Part shown: positions 52,879-61,877 of the stretch, in pieces
How the letters are laid out: each line of letters starts with the position of its first letter
How positions within the stretch are numbered: position 1 is the first letter of the stretch
NCBI RefSeq assembly: GCF_048087625.1
Contig: NZ_CP159805.1
Coordinates: 1,178,001 to 1,242,000, forward strand
Length of the DNA: 64,000 nucleotides
Direction: 5' to 3'
DNA from: Pseudothioglobus sp905182815
GTDB lineage: Bacteria; Pseudomonadota; Gammaproteobacteria; PS1; Pseudothioglobaceae
Translations under genes and position numbers: made by a program
The notes under the pieces: model-generated
What the model saw: only the letters and a program-made list of their open reading frames with translations
The model's database searches: none
What the model was told of the DNA's origin: nothing

Positions 52879-54291
52879 ATGAGCGAATCAACAATAGATA
52901 ATACTGGCTTTAAAGTTGCTGATCTTAATCTTGACTACAAAGTTGCTGATATTAATTTGGCAGAATTTGGCCGAAAAGAGATTGAGTTAGCAGAAGCTGA
53001 AATGCCTGCTTTAATGGCTCTTAGATCAAAATACAGAAAAGAGCAGCCTTTGAATGGAGCAAGAATTATGGGCTGCATTCATATGACAATTCAAACTGCT
53101 GTCCTTATGGAAACGCTAATAGATCTAGGCGCTGAAATTCGCTGGTCATCTTGCAATATTTTTTCAACGCAAGATCATGCTGCATCTGCGATGGCTGCAA
53201 AAAATATTCCAGTTTTTGCCTGGAAAGGTGAAACTGAAGAAGAATTTTTATGGTGCATTGAGCAAACTATTCTTCATAATGGTAAGCCATGGGATGCCAA
53301 CATGATTTTAGATGATGGTGGTGATTTAACAGGAATGGTTCATGAAAAATATCCTGAAATGCTAGATAAAATCCATGGTATCAGTGAAGAAACTACAACG
53401 GGTGTCCATCGTCTTCTAGAGATGATTGAAAGTGGTGAGCTTAAAGTTCCAGCTATCAATGTAAATGATGCTGTTACTAAAGCAAAAAATGACAATAAAT
53501 ATGGATGTCGTCACTCATTAAATGACGCTATAAAGCGTGGAACAGATATGTTAATGTCAGGAAAGAAGGCACTTCTAATAGGCTACGGTGATGTTGGAAA
53601 AGGCTCTGCTATGTCACTTCGTCAAGAAGGAATGATTGTAAAGATAACTGAAGTAGACCCTATTTGTGCGTTTCAGGCTTGTATGGATGGCTTTGAGGTT
53701 GTTTCACCTTATATAGATGGAATCAACACAGGCTCAATGGATTGCATTAATAAAGAATTACTAAGCACTACAGACCTTATTGTTACTTCAACTGGCAATA
53801 CAAATGTTTGTGATTCAGCAATGTTAAGAAGCCTAAAAGCAGGCTCTTTAGTTTGCAATATTGGTCATTTTGATAATGAAATTGATACTTTATATATGCG
53901 TGATAATTGGAAATGGGATGAAGTAAAACCTCAAGTCCACCGTATTTATCGCTCTGAAAATAAAAACGACTACTTAATTTTACTATCTGAAGGTCGTTTA
54001 GTTAATCTAGGAAATGCAACTGGTCACCCTTCTAGAATTATGGATGGCTCTTTTGCAAACCAGGTTTTAGCTCAAATGCATCTTTTTGAGAAAAAGTTTG
54101 CGAACCTTCCTAATGATCAAAAAGCTGCGAATGTCACAGTCGAGATTCTTCCAAAGAAACTTGATGAAGAAGTAGCTGCTGGAATGGTTGGAGGCTTTGG
54201 AGGCGTAATGACTATTTTGACTGACACTCAAGCAAAGTACATCAATACTCCTAAAGAAGGTCCGTTTAAGTCAGAGACTTATAAATATTAA
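52879..54291 (+). CDS. ahcY: Adenosylhomocysteinase
   Basis: Hydrolyses SAH to adenosine and homocysteine, relieving product inhibition of methyltransferases. It is 470 residues, the long proteobacterial form. NAD binding is at LLIGYGDVGKGSAMSLR; catalytic segments include CNIFSTQDHAA, DDGGDLTGMVHEKYP and HSLNDAIKRGTDM. The C terminus FKSETYKY is canonical. An SAH riboswitch lies upstream and a strong terminator downstream, so it is a one-gene unit. Confidence 0.97.
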   Translation: MSESTIDNTGFKVADLNLDYKVADINLAEFGRKEIELAEAEMPALMALRSKYRKEQPLNGARIMGCIHMTIQTAVLMETLIDLGAEIRWSSCNIFSTQDHAASAMAAKNIPVFAWKGETEEEFLWCIEQTILHNGKPWDANMILDDGGDLTGMVHEKYPEMLDKIHGISEETTTGVHRLLEMIESGELKVPAINVNDAVTKAKNDNKYGCRHSLNDAIKRGTDMLMSGKKALLIGYGDVGKGSAMSLRQEGMIVKITEVDPICAFQACMDGFEVVSPYIDGINTGSMDCINKELLSTTDLIVTSTGNTNVCDSAMLRSLKAGSLVCNIGHFDNEIDTLYMRDNWKWDEVKPQVHRIYRSENKNDYLILLSEGRLVNLGNATGHPSRIMDGSFANQVLAQMHLFEKKFANLPNDQKAANVTVEILPKKLDEEVAAGMVGGFGGVMTILTDTQAKYINTPKEGPFKSETYKY

Positions 54292-54310
54292 GCTTTCTCT
54301 TAGTTAAATA

Positions 54311-54341
54311 AAAATGCGGGATATCTTCCCGCATTTTTTTT
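54311..54341 (+). terminator. Rho-independent terminator of ahcY
   Basis: AATGCGGGA (54313-54321) and TCCCGCATT (54327-54335) form a 9-pair stem with a 5-base loop and a T run. Separates ahcY from glyQ. Confidence 0.92.
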
Positions 54342-54431
54342 AATAGTATTTAATACAAAAATATAAATGCTAACCCTCAAAAGTTGCTGGTGAGGTAAAA
54401 TTTTTAATATTGTTATTTTTAGTTCAAATTA

Positions 54432-55328
54432 ATGTCAGCCGCAGAACTCGATACAACTAAATCATTTCAAAATTTGATCCTCAAATTACAAAATTATTGG
54501 GCTGAAAAAGGATGCGCTATTACTCAACCTTTTGATATGGAGGTTGGTGCAGGAACCTTTCATCCAGCAACCTTTTTGAGATCAATAGGACCTGAGCCAT
54601 GGAAAGCAGCATATGTTCAGTCTTCAAGAAGACCAAGTGATGGTCGCTATGGAGAGAACCCAAACCGCCTTCAGCACTATTATCAATTTCAGGTTTTATT
54701 AAAGCCTTCTCCAAGTGATATTCAAGACCTTTATCTTGACTCGTTATCTTTTATTGGCATTGACCTACAGATGCATGATATTAGGTTTGTAGAGGATAAT
54801 TGGGAATCACCAACATTAGGTGCATGGGGCCTTGGCTGGGAGGTCTGGCTTAATGGCATGGAGGTGAGTCAATTTACATATTTCCAGCAAGTTGGTGGCC
54901 TTTCATGTAAACCTATTTCTGGAGAATTAACCTATGGTTTAGAAAGGTTAGCAATGTACCTTCAAGGAGTTGATAGCGTTTATGACCTTGTTTGGACAGA
55001 AGGCTTAACTTATGGGGATGTTTTCCATCAAAATGAAGTTGAACAATCGAAATATAACTTTGAACTTGCAGATATTGAAGTTCTTTTTAGGCAGTTTGAT
55101 GAAGCTGAAGCAATGAACTTAAAACTCATTGAAGAGAGCCTTCCTTTTCCTGCTTATGAGCAAACTATGAAAGCGTCACATCTTTTTAATCTTCTTGATG
55201 CAAGGCGAGCAATAAGTGTCACAGACAGAGCAAGGTTTATTCGAAGGGTAAGGTCAATGAGCCAAAAAGTAGCTCAAGCTTATCTTGACTCTAGGGAAAG
55301 GCTTGGCTTCCCAATGTTAAAAAAATAA
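54432..55328 (+). CDS. glyQ: Glycyl-tRNA synthetase alpha subunit
   Basis: Catalytic class II subunit of bacterial GlyRS. It is 298 residues, with GAGTFHPATFLRSIGPEPW, QSSRRPSDGRYGENPNRLQH and LTYGLERLAMYLQG. The beta subunit glyS is 12.7 kb away on the opposite strand. The YqaA gene follows by 14 bases. Confidence 0.97.
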   Translation: MSAAELDTTKSFQNLILKLQNYWAEKGCAITQPFDMEVGAGTFHPATFLRSIGPEPWKAAYVQSSRRPSDGRYGENPNRLQHYYQFQVLLKPSPSDIQDLYLDSLSFIGIDLQMHDIRFVEDNWESPTLGAWGLGWEVWLNGMEVSQFTYFQQVGGLSCKPISGELTYGLERLAMYLQGVDSVYDLVWTEGLTYGDVFHQNEVEQSKYNFELADIEVLFRQFDEAEAMNLKLIEESLPFPAYEQTMKASHLFNLLDARRAISVTDRARFIRRVRSMSQKVAQAYLDSRERLGFPMLKK

Positions 55329-55342
55329 GTCCTCATAAGTCA

Positions 55343-55921
55343 ATGAGACCCTTTCACTTTATTTATAGCAAAATTTTAGATTGGTCAGCCAGTCGATTTG
55401 CAATCTTATGGCTATCTCTAATAAGCTTTTTAGAGTCCTCAATTCTCCCATTGCCAATTCAGGACTTATTGTTGGCTTCTATGTCTCTAAAAAATAGATC
55501 GAAGGCCTACTATTTTGCAACGATTTGTACTCTAGCTTCTGTTCTTGGTGGAATAGCTGGTTATTATATTGGAGTCTTTGCTATGGATCAAATTGGGCCT
55601 TTACTTGCTAACCTAGGTTACGAATCAAAGCTACAGAGTGCGCAAATTTATTTTAATACTTATGGAATTGTGATTATTCTTATCGCTGGCTTTAGTCCAG
55701 TTCCATACAAGCTATTTACTATTTCCGCTGGAATGATGTCCATGTCACTTATCCCCTTTGTGGCCTTTTCTTTAATTGCAAGGGGTGCTAGATATTTTTT
55801 AGTTTCGTTTCTAGTAAGAAAATTAGGAAAAATGGCAGATCAATGGTTAAATAAGTACATAGATTGGCTAGGCTACTTACTTATTTTTATTATTATTTTA
55901 TTTGTGTGGTATGAATACTAA
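55343..55921 (+). CDS. YqaA/DedA-like SNARE-associated membrane protein
   Basis: A 192-residue inner-membrane protein of the YqaA branch of the DedA superfamily. Hydrophobic segments at about residues 20-45, 60-85, 105-125, 130-155 and 170-190. The family residues FLESSILPLPIQDLLL, GGIAGYYIG and AGFSPVPYKLFTISAG are present. DedA proteins take part in membrane homeostasis and lipid-carrier or phospholipid scrambling; the role of YqaA members is not known. It overlaps the next lipoprotein gene by 11 bases. Confidence 0.85.
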   Translation: MRPFHFIYSKILDWSASRFAILWLSLISFLESSILPLPIQDLLLASMSLKNRSKAYYFATICTLASVLGGIAGYYIGVFAMDQIGPLLANLGYESKLQSAQIYFNTYGIVIILIAGFSPVPYKLFTISAGMMSMSLIPFVAFSLIARGARYFLVSFLVRKLGKMADQWLNKYIDWLGYLLIFIIILFVWYEY

Positions 55922-56408
55922 ATTTTTGACTCTTTTTTTACTTATTTTTCTCTCTGGCTGCTTTACCAATGATGCCGGACAAGTTACTGTTGTTGAAAAA
56001 TCATTTAACAAAGTAGAGGCTTTACAACAAAACACTAAAGCAAAAACCAGTAATTCAAATGTTAACAATGACTGGTCTTTGCCTATTGACGCCTCAATAC
56101 TTAAAAGCTACTCTGAAAAAGACAGTCACTTTGGATTAACTTACAACAATTCTGCCGGTCAAGAAGTAAGGGCAATAAGAAAAGGCGAAGTAGTATATAG
56201 CGGTGATAAAATGACAAGCTATGGAAAAATGATTATTATCAAGCATGCTTATGGCTTCTATAGTATTTACAATCAAAATCAAGAGCTACTTGTAAGTGAG
56301 GGTGATATTATACAAAAAGGTGGGCTAATTGCCCTTACCAGCGACAAACCATTTTATTTCGAAATGAAAAAATACGAAGAACCTATTAATCCATTAAAAT
56401 ACCTCTGA
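55911..56408 (+). CDS. NlpD-like lipoprotein with degenerate LytM domain
   Basis: A 165-residue lipoprotein from the ATG at 55911 (an in-frame TTG at 55902 is less likely); lipobox FLSGC. The C-terminal half is an M23/LytM fold (GQEVRAIRKGEVVYSGDKM, SYGKMIIIKHAYGFYSIY, VSEGDIIQKGGLIALT). The zinc-site signatures are lost: HxxxD reads HFGLT, YxHL reads IYNQN and HLHFE reads PFYFE. So it should not cut peptidoglycan; NlpD and EnvC, likewise degenerate, activate amidases. No LysM domain is seen, unlike NlpD. It overlaps the MscS gene by one base. Confidence 0.78.
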   Translation: MNTKFLTLFLLIFLSGCFTNDAGQVTVVEKSFNKVEALQQNTKAKTSNSNVNNDWSLPIDASILKSYSEKDSHFGLTYNNSAGQEVRAIRKGEVVYSGDKMTSYGKMIIIKHAYGFYSIYNQNQELLVSEGDIIQKGGLIALTSDKPFYFEMKKYEEPINPLKYL

Positions 56409-57442
56409 TGAATGAATTTATCCAAAACATTAGTCCATTTCAGATGGTTGCAGCTCTGCTAGTAATTGCTGTTATTGTTCACATTGCTTTAAGCTTTGTT
56501 CTTAAGCAAATCACAAAACATTCTGGCAGTACTAAAACGCAAATAGATGACCACTTAATTCGTGCAATCTCCGCCCCTCTTAAGGTCCTAATTTGGTATG
56601 GATGGTTATACTTGTCATTGCGTGAACTAACATCAGAAATTCAGTCACTTGATCAAATTGTTAGCTACATCAGCATCACACCTGTATTTATTTTGACATG
56701 GGGAATCTTAAGATTAATTTCAAGCATTGAAAACTTTATGCTTGAATCTGAAGGAAGCTTTGATAAAGATTCTGTAAGGTTATTTGCTCGATTAATGAAA
56801 ATCCTTTTTGTATTTGCCATTATTCTTGGAGTTGCTCAATTTTATGGCTACGCTATCTCTTCAATACTAACCCTAGGTGGTGTCGGTGGTATTGTCGTAG
56901 GTTTTGCTGCTAAAGACATGCTTGCCAACGTTTTTGGCGGTCTTATGATTCAAATGGACAAACCTTTTTCTACTGGAGATTGGATTCGCACTTCAGATAG
57001 AAGTATCGAAGGCGTTGTTGAAAAAATTGGCTGGAGAATGACGCGAATTAGAACCTTTAGTAAAAATCCAGTTTATGTTCCAAACGGAATTTTTGCAACC
57101 ATTCCTATTGAAACCCCTTCTCGAATGACTAACCGTCAGATTTATGAGGTTATTGGAATAAGGTACGATGATATTGCGCAAATGGAAAGTATTATTGAAA
57201 AGGTTCAAGCCTTGTTAGCAAACAACGACCATATTGCGAATGATCAGCCCTGCCGAGTATACTTTGATGTATTCAACGCGTCTTCACTTGATTTCGTAAT
57301 TTGGGCCTTTAGTTCCGATACTGAGGTAGGAGAATTTAAGAAAATGAAAGGCAAGCTTCTCCTTGATATTGCTCAAATAATTGCAGATCATAATGCTGAG
57401 ATTGCTTATCCAACTCAGACTTTGCATATTCAAAAGACATAA
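56408..57442 (+). CDS. MscS-family mechanosensitive channel
   Basis: A 344-residue inner-membrane channel. Four hydrophobic segments at about residues 13-32, 55-72, 82-102 and 132-155, the last followed by the pore helix GGVGGIVVGFAAKDMLANVF and GGLMIQMDKPFSTGDWI. A cytoplasmic beta and C-terminal region follow. It releases solutes under hypo-osmotic stress. Its C terminus directly abuts the miaB start, with no gap. Confidence 0.9.
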   Translation: MNEFIQNISPFQMVAALLVIAVIVHIALSFVLKQITKHSGSTKTQIDDHLIRAISAPLKVLIWYGWLYLSLRELTSEIQSLDQIVSYISITPVFILTWGILRLISSIENFMLESEGSFDKDSVRLFARLMKILFVFAIILGVAQFYGYAISSILTLGGVGGIVVGFAAKDMLANVFGGLMIQMDKPFSTGDWIRTSDRSIEGVVEKIGWRMTRIRTFSKNPVYVPNGIFATIPIETPSRMTNRQIYEVIGIRYDDIAQMESIIEKVQALLANNDHIANDQPCRVYFDVFNASSLDFVIWAFSSDTEVGEFKKMKGKLLLDIAQIIADHNAEIAYPTQTLHIQKT

Positions 57443-58765
57443 ATGAGCATCTCTAAATTATACGTTCGCACCTTTGGGTGTCAAATGAATGAGTACGACT
57501 CAGATAAAATGGGTGACGTCCTTAAAGAGTCTCACGGCCTTGAATTAACTGAAGACATTACTGAGGCTGACGTTCTATTGGTAAATACTTGCTCAATTCG
57601 TGAAAAAGCCGAGGAAAAATTATTTCATCAATTGGGTCGCTGGAGAAAATTAAAAGAAAAGAAGCCAAACTTGGTAATTGGTGTTGGTGGATGTGTCGCC
57701 TCACAAGAAGGCGATCTTATTCTTAAAAGAGCGCCCTATGTTGATATGATTTTTGGCCCACAAACACTTCATAGACTTCCAAATATGCTAAATGAAGCCC
57801 TTAATGAGAATCAAATAAGCATCGATATCTCTTTCCCAGAAATTGAAAAATTTGATCACTTGCCTGAGCCTCATAGTGATGGCGCAACAGCATTTGTTTC
57901 GATAATGGAGGGATGCAGTAAATACTGTACTTTTTGTGTTGTTCCATATACAAGAGGTGAGGAAATCTCTAGACCATTTAATGATGTAATTCGTGAAGTG
58001 GAAATTCTAGCTAATCAGGGCGTTAAAGAAATCAACCTGCTAGGTCAAAATGTTAACTCCTTTAGAGGCCTAATGGATGATGGCGAAGTTGCTGATTTAG
58101 CTCTTTTAATAGCCATTGTTGCCCAAGTTTCAGGTATTGAACGCATTCGCTATACCACTTCTCATCCAGTAGAATTTAGTGACAGGCTCATTCAGGCCTA
58201 CGCTGAAGTTCCGGAGTTAGTATCGCATCTTCATCTTCCTGTCCAGAGCGGCTCTGACCGAGTTTTAGGACTTATGAAACGTGGGCATACTGCAATTGAA
58301 TATAAATCCAAAATTCGAAATTTAAAGAAAATTAGGCCAGGTATCTCTATATCTTCAGATTTTATTATTGGCTTTCCTGGTGAAACTGAAAAGGACTTTA
58401 ATGACACAGTTAATTTAATTGAAGAGATTGGCTTTGATAAATCATTTAGTTTTATTTACTCAAAAAGGCCTGGGACAATTGCTGCAAGCTTTGATGATGA
58501 TGTGAGCGCTGAAACTAAAAAACAAAGATTAGTCGTCATTCAAGATAAGCTTAATGAAAATACCGAAGAAATCTCTAAATCAATGATTGGAAGTATACAA
58601 AAAGTCCTTGTAGAAGGTAGCTCAAAAAAAGGAGCAACGTTGTCAGGTAGGACTGAAAACATGAGAACAGCTCACTTCATTGGCAATGAGCAATTAATTG
58701 GACAAATCGTATCAGTTAAAATTACTGACGGTATAGGAAACTCGCTTCAAGCAGAATTAATTTAA
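57443..58765 (+). CDS. miaB: tRNA-2-methylthio-N6-dimethylallyladenosine synthase
   Basis: Radical-SAM methylthiotransferase acting on i6A37 of tRNA. It is 440 residues: N-terminal UPF0004 domain with three Cys (TFGCQMNEYDSD, NTCSIREKAEEK, GVGGCVAS), radical-SAM cluster GCSKYCTFCVVPYTRG and C-terminal TRAM domain (VLVEGSSKKGATLSGRT). In gammaproteobacteria phoH and ybeY normally follow; here a minus-strand deacetylase gene intervenes. Confidence 0.96.
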   Translation: MSISKLYVRTFGCQMNEYDSDKMGDVLKESHGLELTEDITEADVLLVNTCSIREKAEEKLFHQLGRWRKLKEKKPNLVIGVGGCVASQEGDLILKRAPYVDMIFGPQTLHRLPNMLNEALNENQISIDISFPEIEKFDHLPEPHSDGATAFVSIMEGCSKYCTFCVVPYTRGEEISRPFNDVIREVEILANQGVKEINLLGQNVNSFRGLMDDGEVADLALLIAIVAQVSGIERIRYTTSHPVEFSDRLIQAYAEVPELVSHLHLPVQSGSDRVLGLMKRGHTAIEYKSKIRNLKKIRPGISISSDFIIGFPGETEKDFNDTVNLIEEIGFDKSFSFIYSKRPGTIAASFDDDVSAETKKQRLVVIQDKLNENTEEISKSMIGSIQKVLVEGSSKKGATLSGRTENMRTAHFIGNEQLIGQIVSVKITDGIGNSLQAELI

Positions 58766-58767
58766 AA

Positions 58768-59790
58768 CTACAACCTTAACCAGAGTTTAGAATACCAATA
58801 ATATCGACCTTTTTCTTTATAGGGCATAGTGCAGTTATAGCGACTCCTTCCTGACAAGAGTGGGGCTTTTGATTGAATACTTACCGCCTGAAGGCCGCTC
58901 CAATGAAGGTCTGCTAGATCCTGTCCAGAAACAAAACAAGAAAAGTTATTTTTTTCATAAGTAGTTAGTGGCCTTGAAAAAACTAAATCTAATAAGGGCT
59001 TGTAATCATTTGAAATTATTAAAGACTTAGGGCTATAGTTTTTAATTGGCATATCCACAGTTTGAACTTTCAGTGAAAAGCTGTCCATTTTTGCATAAGG
59101 CCCTGACATTGAGAATCTAGGAAAATTTAAAAAATCACTGGCCTGACTTGCAACTCCAGACTGTTGTCCAAATGCAGTGTAGCCAAGTTCATCTAAATAT
59201 GAATAAGTCTTATCGTCATACTCACCATATGGGTAAGCAAAAAATTTGTCATTAACACCCAACTCCTTTTTAATCCTGTCTTGGGCATAAGAGATTTCAT
59301 TTTCTAGTGTCAAAGCATCTTGATTAACTAAATGAAGATGTTTATTACTGTGGTTATAAACATCTATTAAAGGTGCCATTTCACGAAGCTGGCTCCAAGA
59401 CATCATTAAGTCATATTTTTTATCAATAGACTCCGTTGAAACAAAGACAGACATTGGAAATTGATAGTCAAATAGTAACGGAAAGGCCTCAGTATAGAAT
59501 GACAAAAAACCATCATCAGCAGTCAAACTAACGCATTTCTCTGGTAAATTTTCTTTAGCTTGAAGGCTTTCAATAACTTTTTTTAAAGGCAGCACCTGGT
59601 AATCATTTTTCTTTAAATATTCTAAATGCTGATTAAAAAGATCTGGTGGAGTGCTTGTAGACTTTGGCTCTTCATCTGAAAAACGATGATAAACAAGAAT
59701 CACACAACCACTTTCACTTGCGTAGGAATTTAGAGGCAGCAAAAAGCTTATTAAAATAAATAACTTTAAAAACAAATTTAATATTTTCAT
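58768..59790 (-). CDS. Secreted polysaccharide deacetylase
   Basis: A 340-residue exported NodB-type hydrolase. Signal peptide about residues 1-25 (ending NSYAS). Catalytic Asp pair in SLTADDGFLSF (family TFDDG reads TADDG here), metal-binding HSxxH in VYNHSNKHLHL, and FAYPYGEYDD. A C-terminal about 100 residues (with Cys-containing NNFSCFVSG and SRYNCTMPY) is not recognised. The layout resembles the deacetylase part of PgaB, but no pga genes are nearby. It is inserted between miaB and phoH on the opposite strand. Confidence 0.82.
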   Translation of the reverse strand: MKILNLFLKLFILISFLLPLNSYASESGCVILVYHRFSDEEPKSTSTPPDLFNQHLEYLKKNDYQVLPLKKVIESLQAKENLPEKCVSLTADDGFLSFYTEAFPLLFDYQFPMSVFVSTESIDKKYDLMMSWSQLREMAPLIDVYNHSNKHLHLVNQDALTLENEISYAQDRIKKELGVNDKFFAYPYGEYDDKTYSYLDELGYTAFGQQSGVASQASDFLNFPRFSMSGPYAKMDSFSLKVQTVDMPIKNYSPKSLIISNDYKPLLDLVFSRPLTTYEKNNFSCFVSGQDLADLHWSGLQAVSIQSKAPLLSGRSRYNCTMPYKEKGRYYWYSKLWLRL

Positions 59791-59871
59791 AAGATAAATG
59801 ATAAATTAAATAGTGCACCAAATCATGCAACTTAACATTTGTTTTCAAAGTAATTCAGTAAAATAAAACCC

Positions 59872-60786
59872 ATGAAATTTACACTCAACATTCAAAGCTC
59901 TGAGCAACTAGCAAATATTTGTGGAGGGCTTGACAAAAATATTGAGAATATTGCCACTAACCTTGGCGTTAATATCTCCAATAAAGGTTCAGACTTTAAT
60001 ATAAAAGGAGAGAATTCTGCTTTAGCTGTTTCAGTTTTGCAGGACCTTCTTATTGTATCTGAAACTAAAGCAATCGACTTTGGTGACATAGATCTTTGTA
60101 TTAAATCACTTAACAGCCCTAATGGAGAAGTAAAATCTGTCACAATTAAAACCAGTCGAAAACATATTCATATTAGAAGCACTAATCAGCAAAATTATGT
60201 CAATGCAATTATAGAAAATGATGCTGTTTTTGCAGTTGGTCCAGCAGGGACAGGTAAAACATATTTAGCCGTTGCAAGAGCAGTTGAGGCTCTTGAAAGT
60301 TCAGATGTAAAGAGAATAGTTTTGGTTCGACCAGCAGTTGAAGCGGGTGAAAAACTAGGATTTCTTCCTGGCGACCTTAGTGAAAAAGTTGATCCTTACC
60401 TTCGTCCAATCTATGACGCACTTTATGAGTTTATAGGCTTTGAAAAAGTCAATAAACTAATAGAACAGCGAGTTATTGAAGTTGCCCCATTAGCATTCAT
60501 GAGAGGAAGAACCTTAAATGAATCTTATATCATCCTTGATGAAGCCCAGAATACAACCATACCTCAAATGAAAATGTTTTTGACTCGGATGGGGTTTGGT
60601 TCAAAGATGGTAATTACAGGTGATGTTACTCAAATTGATCTGCCAAATCCAAAACAATCAGGACTAACAGATGCAATCAAAATTCTCAAAGATATTGAAC
60701 AAATTGCTTTTTGTAACTTCGATGCCCAAGATGTTGTCAGGCATCAACTAGTTAAAAATATTGTAAGAGCTTACGATAATGCGTAA
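59872..60786 (+). CDS. ybeZ: PhoH-like ATPase (YbeZ)
   Basis: A 304-residue PhoH-family ATPase; N-terminal KH-like region then Walker A AVGPAGTGKTYLAVARAV and Walker B ESYIILDEAQNTT. YbeZ works with the RNase YbeY in rRNA maturation. ybeY, normally next, is replaced by mnmA, which starts on the last base of the stop codon. Confidence 0.93.
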   Translation: MKFTLNIQSSEQLANICGGLDKNIENIATNLGVNISNKGSDFNIKGENSALAVSVLQDLLIVSETKAIDFGDIDLCIKSLNSPNGEVKSVTIKTSRKHIHIRSTNQQNYVNAIIENDAVFAVGPAGTGKTYLAVARAVEALESSDVKRIVLVRPAVEAGEKLGFLPGDLSEKVDPYLRPIYDALYEFIGFEKVNKLIEQRVIEVAPLAFMRGRTLNESYIILDEAQNTTIPQMKMFLTRMGFGSKMVITGDVTQIDLPNPKQSGLTDAIKILKDIEQIAFCNFDAQDVVRHQLVKNIVRAYDNA

Positions 60787-61877
60787 TGATGGCAACTGAC
60801 AACAAAATCATTGTTGGCCTTTCAGGAGGAGTTGACTCATCCGTTGCAGCTTTTCTTTTGCTTGAAAAAGGTTATGAAGTAGAAGCATTATTCATGAAAA
60901 ATTGGGATGAAGATGATGACGATGAATATTGCAGCGCATCTCAAGATCTTGCTGATGCTCAGCAAGTAGCAGACCAGCTTGGGATCAAACTCCATACAGT
61001 CAATTTCTCTCATGAGTATTGGGAAGATGTATTTGAGCACTTCTTATCTGAACATAAAAAAGGAAGGACCCCTAATCCAGATGTTCTTTGCAATCAAAGA
61101 ATTAAATTTAAAGCCTTTTTGGATTACGCAAAAGATCTCGGTGCAACAAAAATCGCAACCGGTCACTACGCAAGGATTGCAGAAGAGAATGGCAAGTTCC
61201 TATTAAAGTCAGGACTAGATGGAAATAAAGACCAAAGCTATTTTTTGCATTTACTTAACCAAGAACAACTATCTCAAAGTCTTTTCCCATTGGGTGAAAT
61301 TGACAAGCAAGAGGTTCGTAAAATTGCAAAAAATAATAACTTTCTTAATGCTGACAAGAAAGACTCAACAGGTATTTGTTTTATAGGCGAGAGGCCTTTT
61401 TCAGAGTTTTTAACCACTTTCTTGCCAAAAGAGAAAGGTGATATTGTTGATCAAAATGGGGCCTTTATCAAACATCATGATGGGCTGCCTTTCTATACAA
61501 TAGGTCAGCGCAAAGGACTTGAAATTGGAGGAGGCTTTAGCAATTCTCCTGAGCCATGGTTCGTTGCAGATAAAATTCTAGAGTCCAATAAAATTATTGT
61601 AGTGCAGGGTGACCACTCCTTACTTTATCATAACTCTCTAATTGCAGATGATATCCACTGGGTTGATAGCCCTCCCAAGTCATCTTTCAACTGCAGTGCT
61701 AAAATAAGGTATCGACAAGACTCACAGAAGTGCGATGTAAGCCTAAATGATGACCAGACTATTAGAGTTGACTTTATTGAATCACAAAGAGCGATAACTC
61801 CAGGGCAATCTGTTGTGTTTTATGATGGAGATATTTGCCTAGGTGGTAGCGTTATCAAATCAAAATCTAATGAATAA
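60786..61877 (+). CDS. mnmA: tRNA-specific 2-thiouridylase
   Basis: Adds sulfur to U34 of tRNA Lys, Glu and Gln. It is 363 residues. PP-loop VGLSGGVDSSVAAFLL, catalytic Cys in NPDVLCNQRIKF and DSTGICFIGERPF, and the GQRKGLEIGG segment. It starts on the last base of phoH (a second ATG follows at once) and overlaps hflD by 8 bases; mnmA-hflD is a conserved pair in gammaproteobacteria. Confidence 0.97.
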   Translation: MMATDNKIIVGLSGGVDSSVAAFLLLEKGYEVEALFMKNWDEDDDDEYCSASQDLADAQQVADQLGIKLHTVNFSHEYWEDVFEHFLSEHKKGRTPNPDVLCNQRIKFKAFLDYAKDLGATKIATGHYARIAEENGKFLLKSGLDGNKDQSYFLHLLNQEQLSQSLFPLGEIDKQEVRKIAKNNNFLNADKKDSTGICFIGERPFSEFLTTFLPKEKGDIVDQNGAFIKHHDGLPFYTIGQRKGLEIGGGFSNSPEPWFVADKILESNKIIVVQGDHSLLYHNSLIADDIHWVDSPPKSSFNCSAKIRYRQDSQKCDVSLNDDQTIRVDFIESQRAITPGQSVVFYDGDICLGGSVIKSKSNE

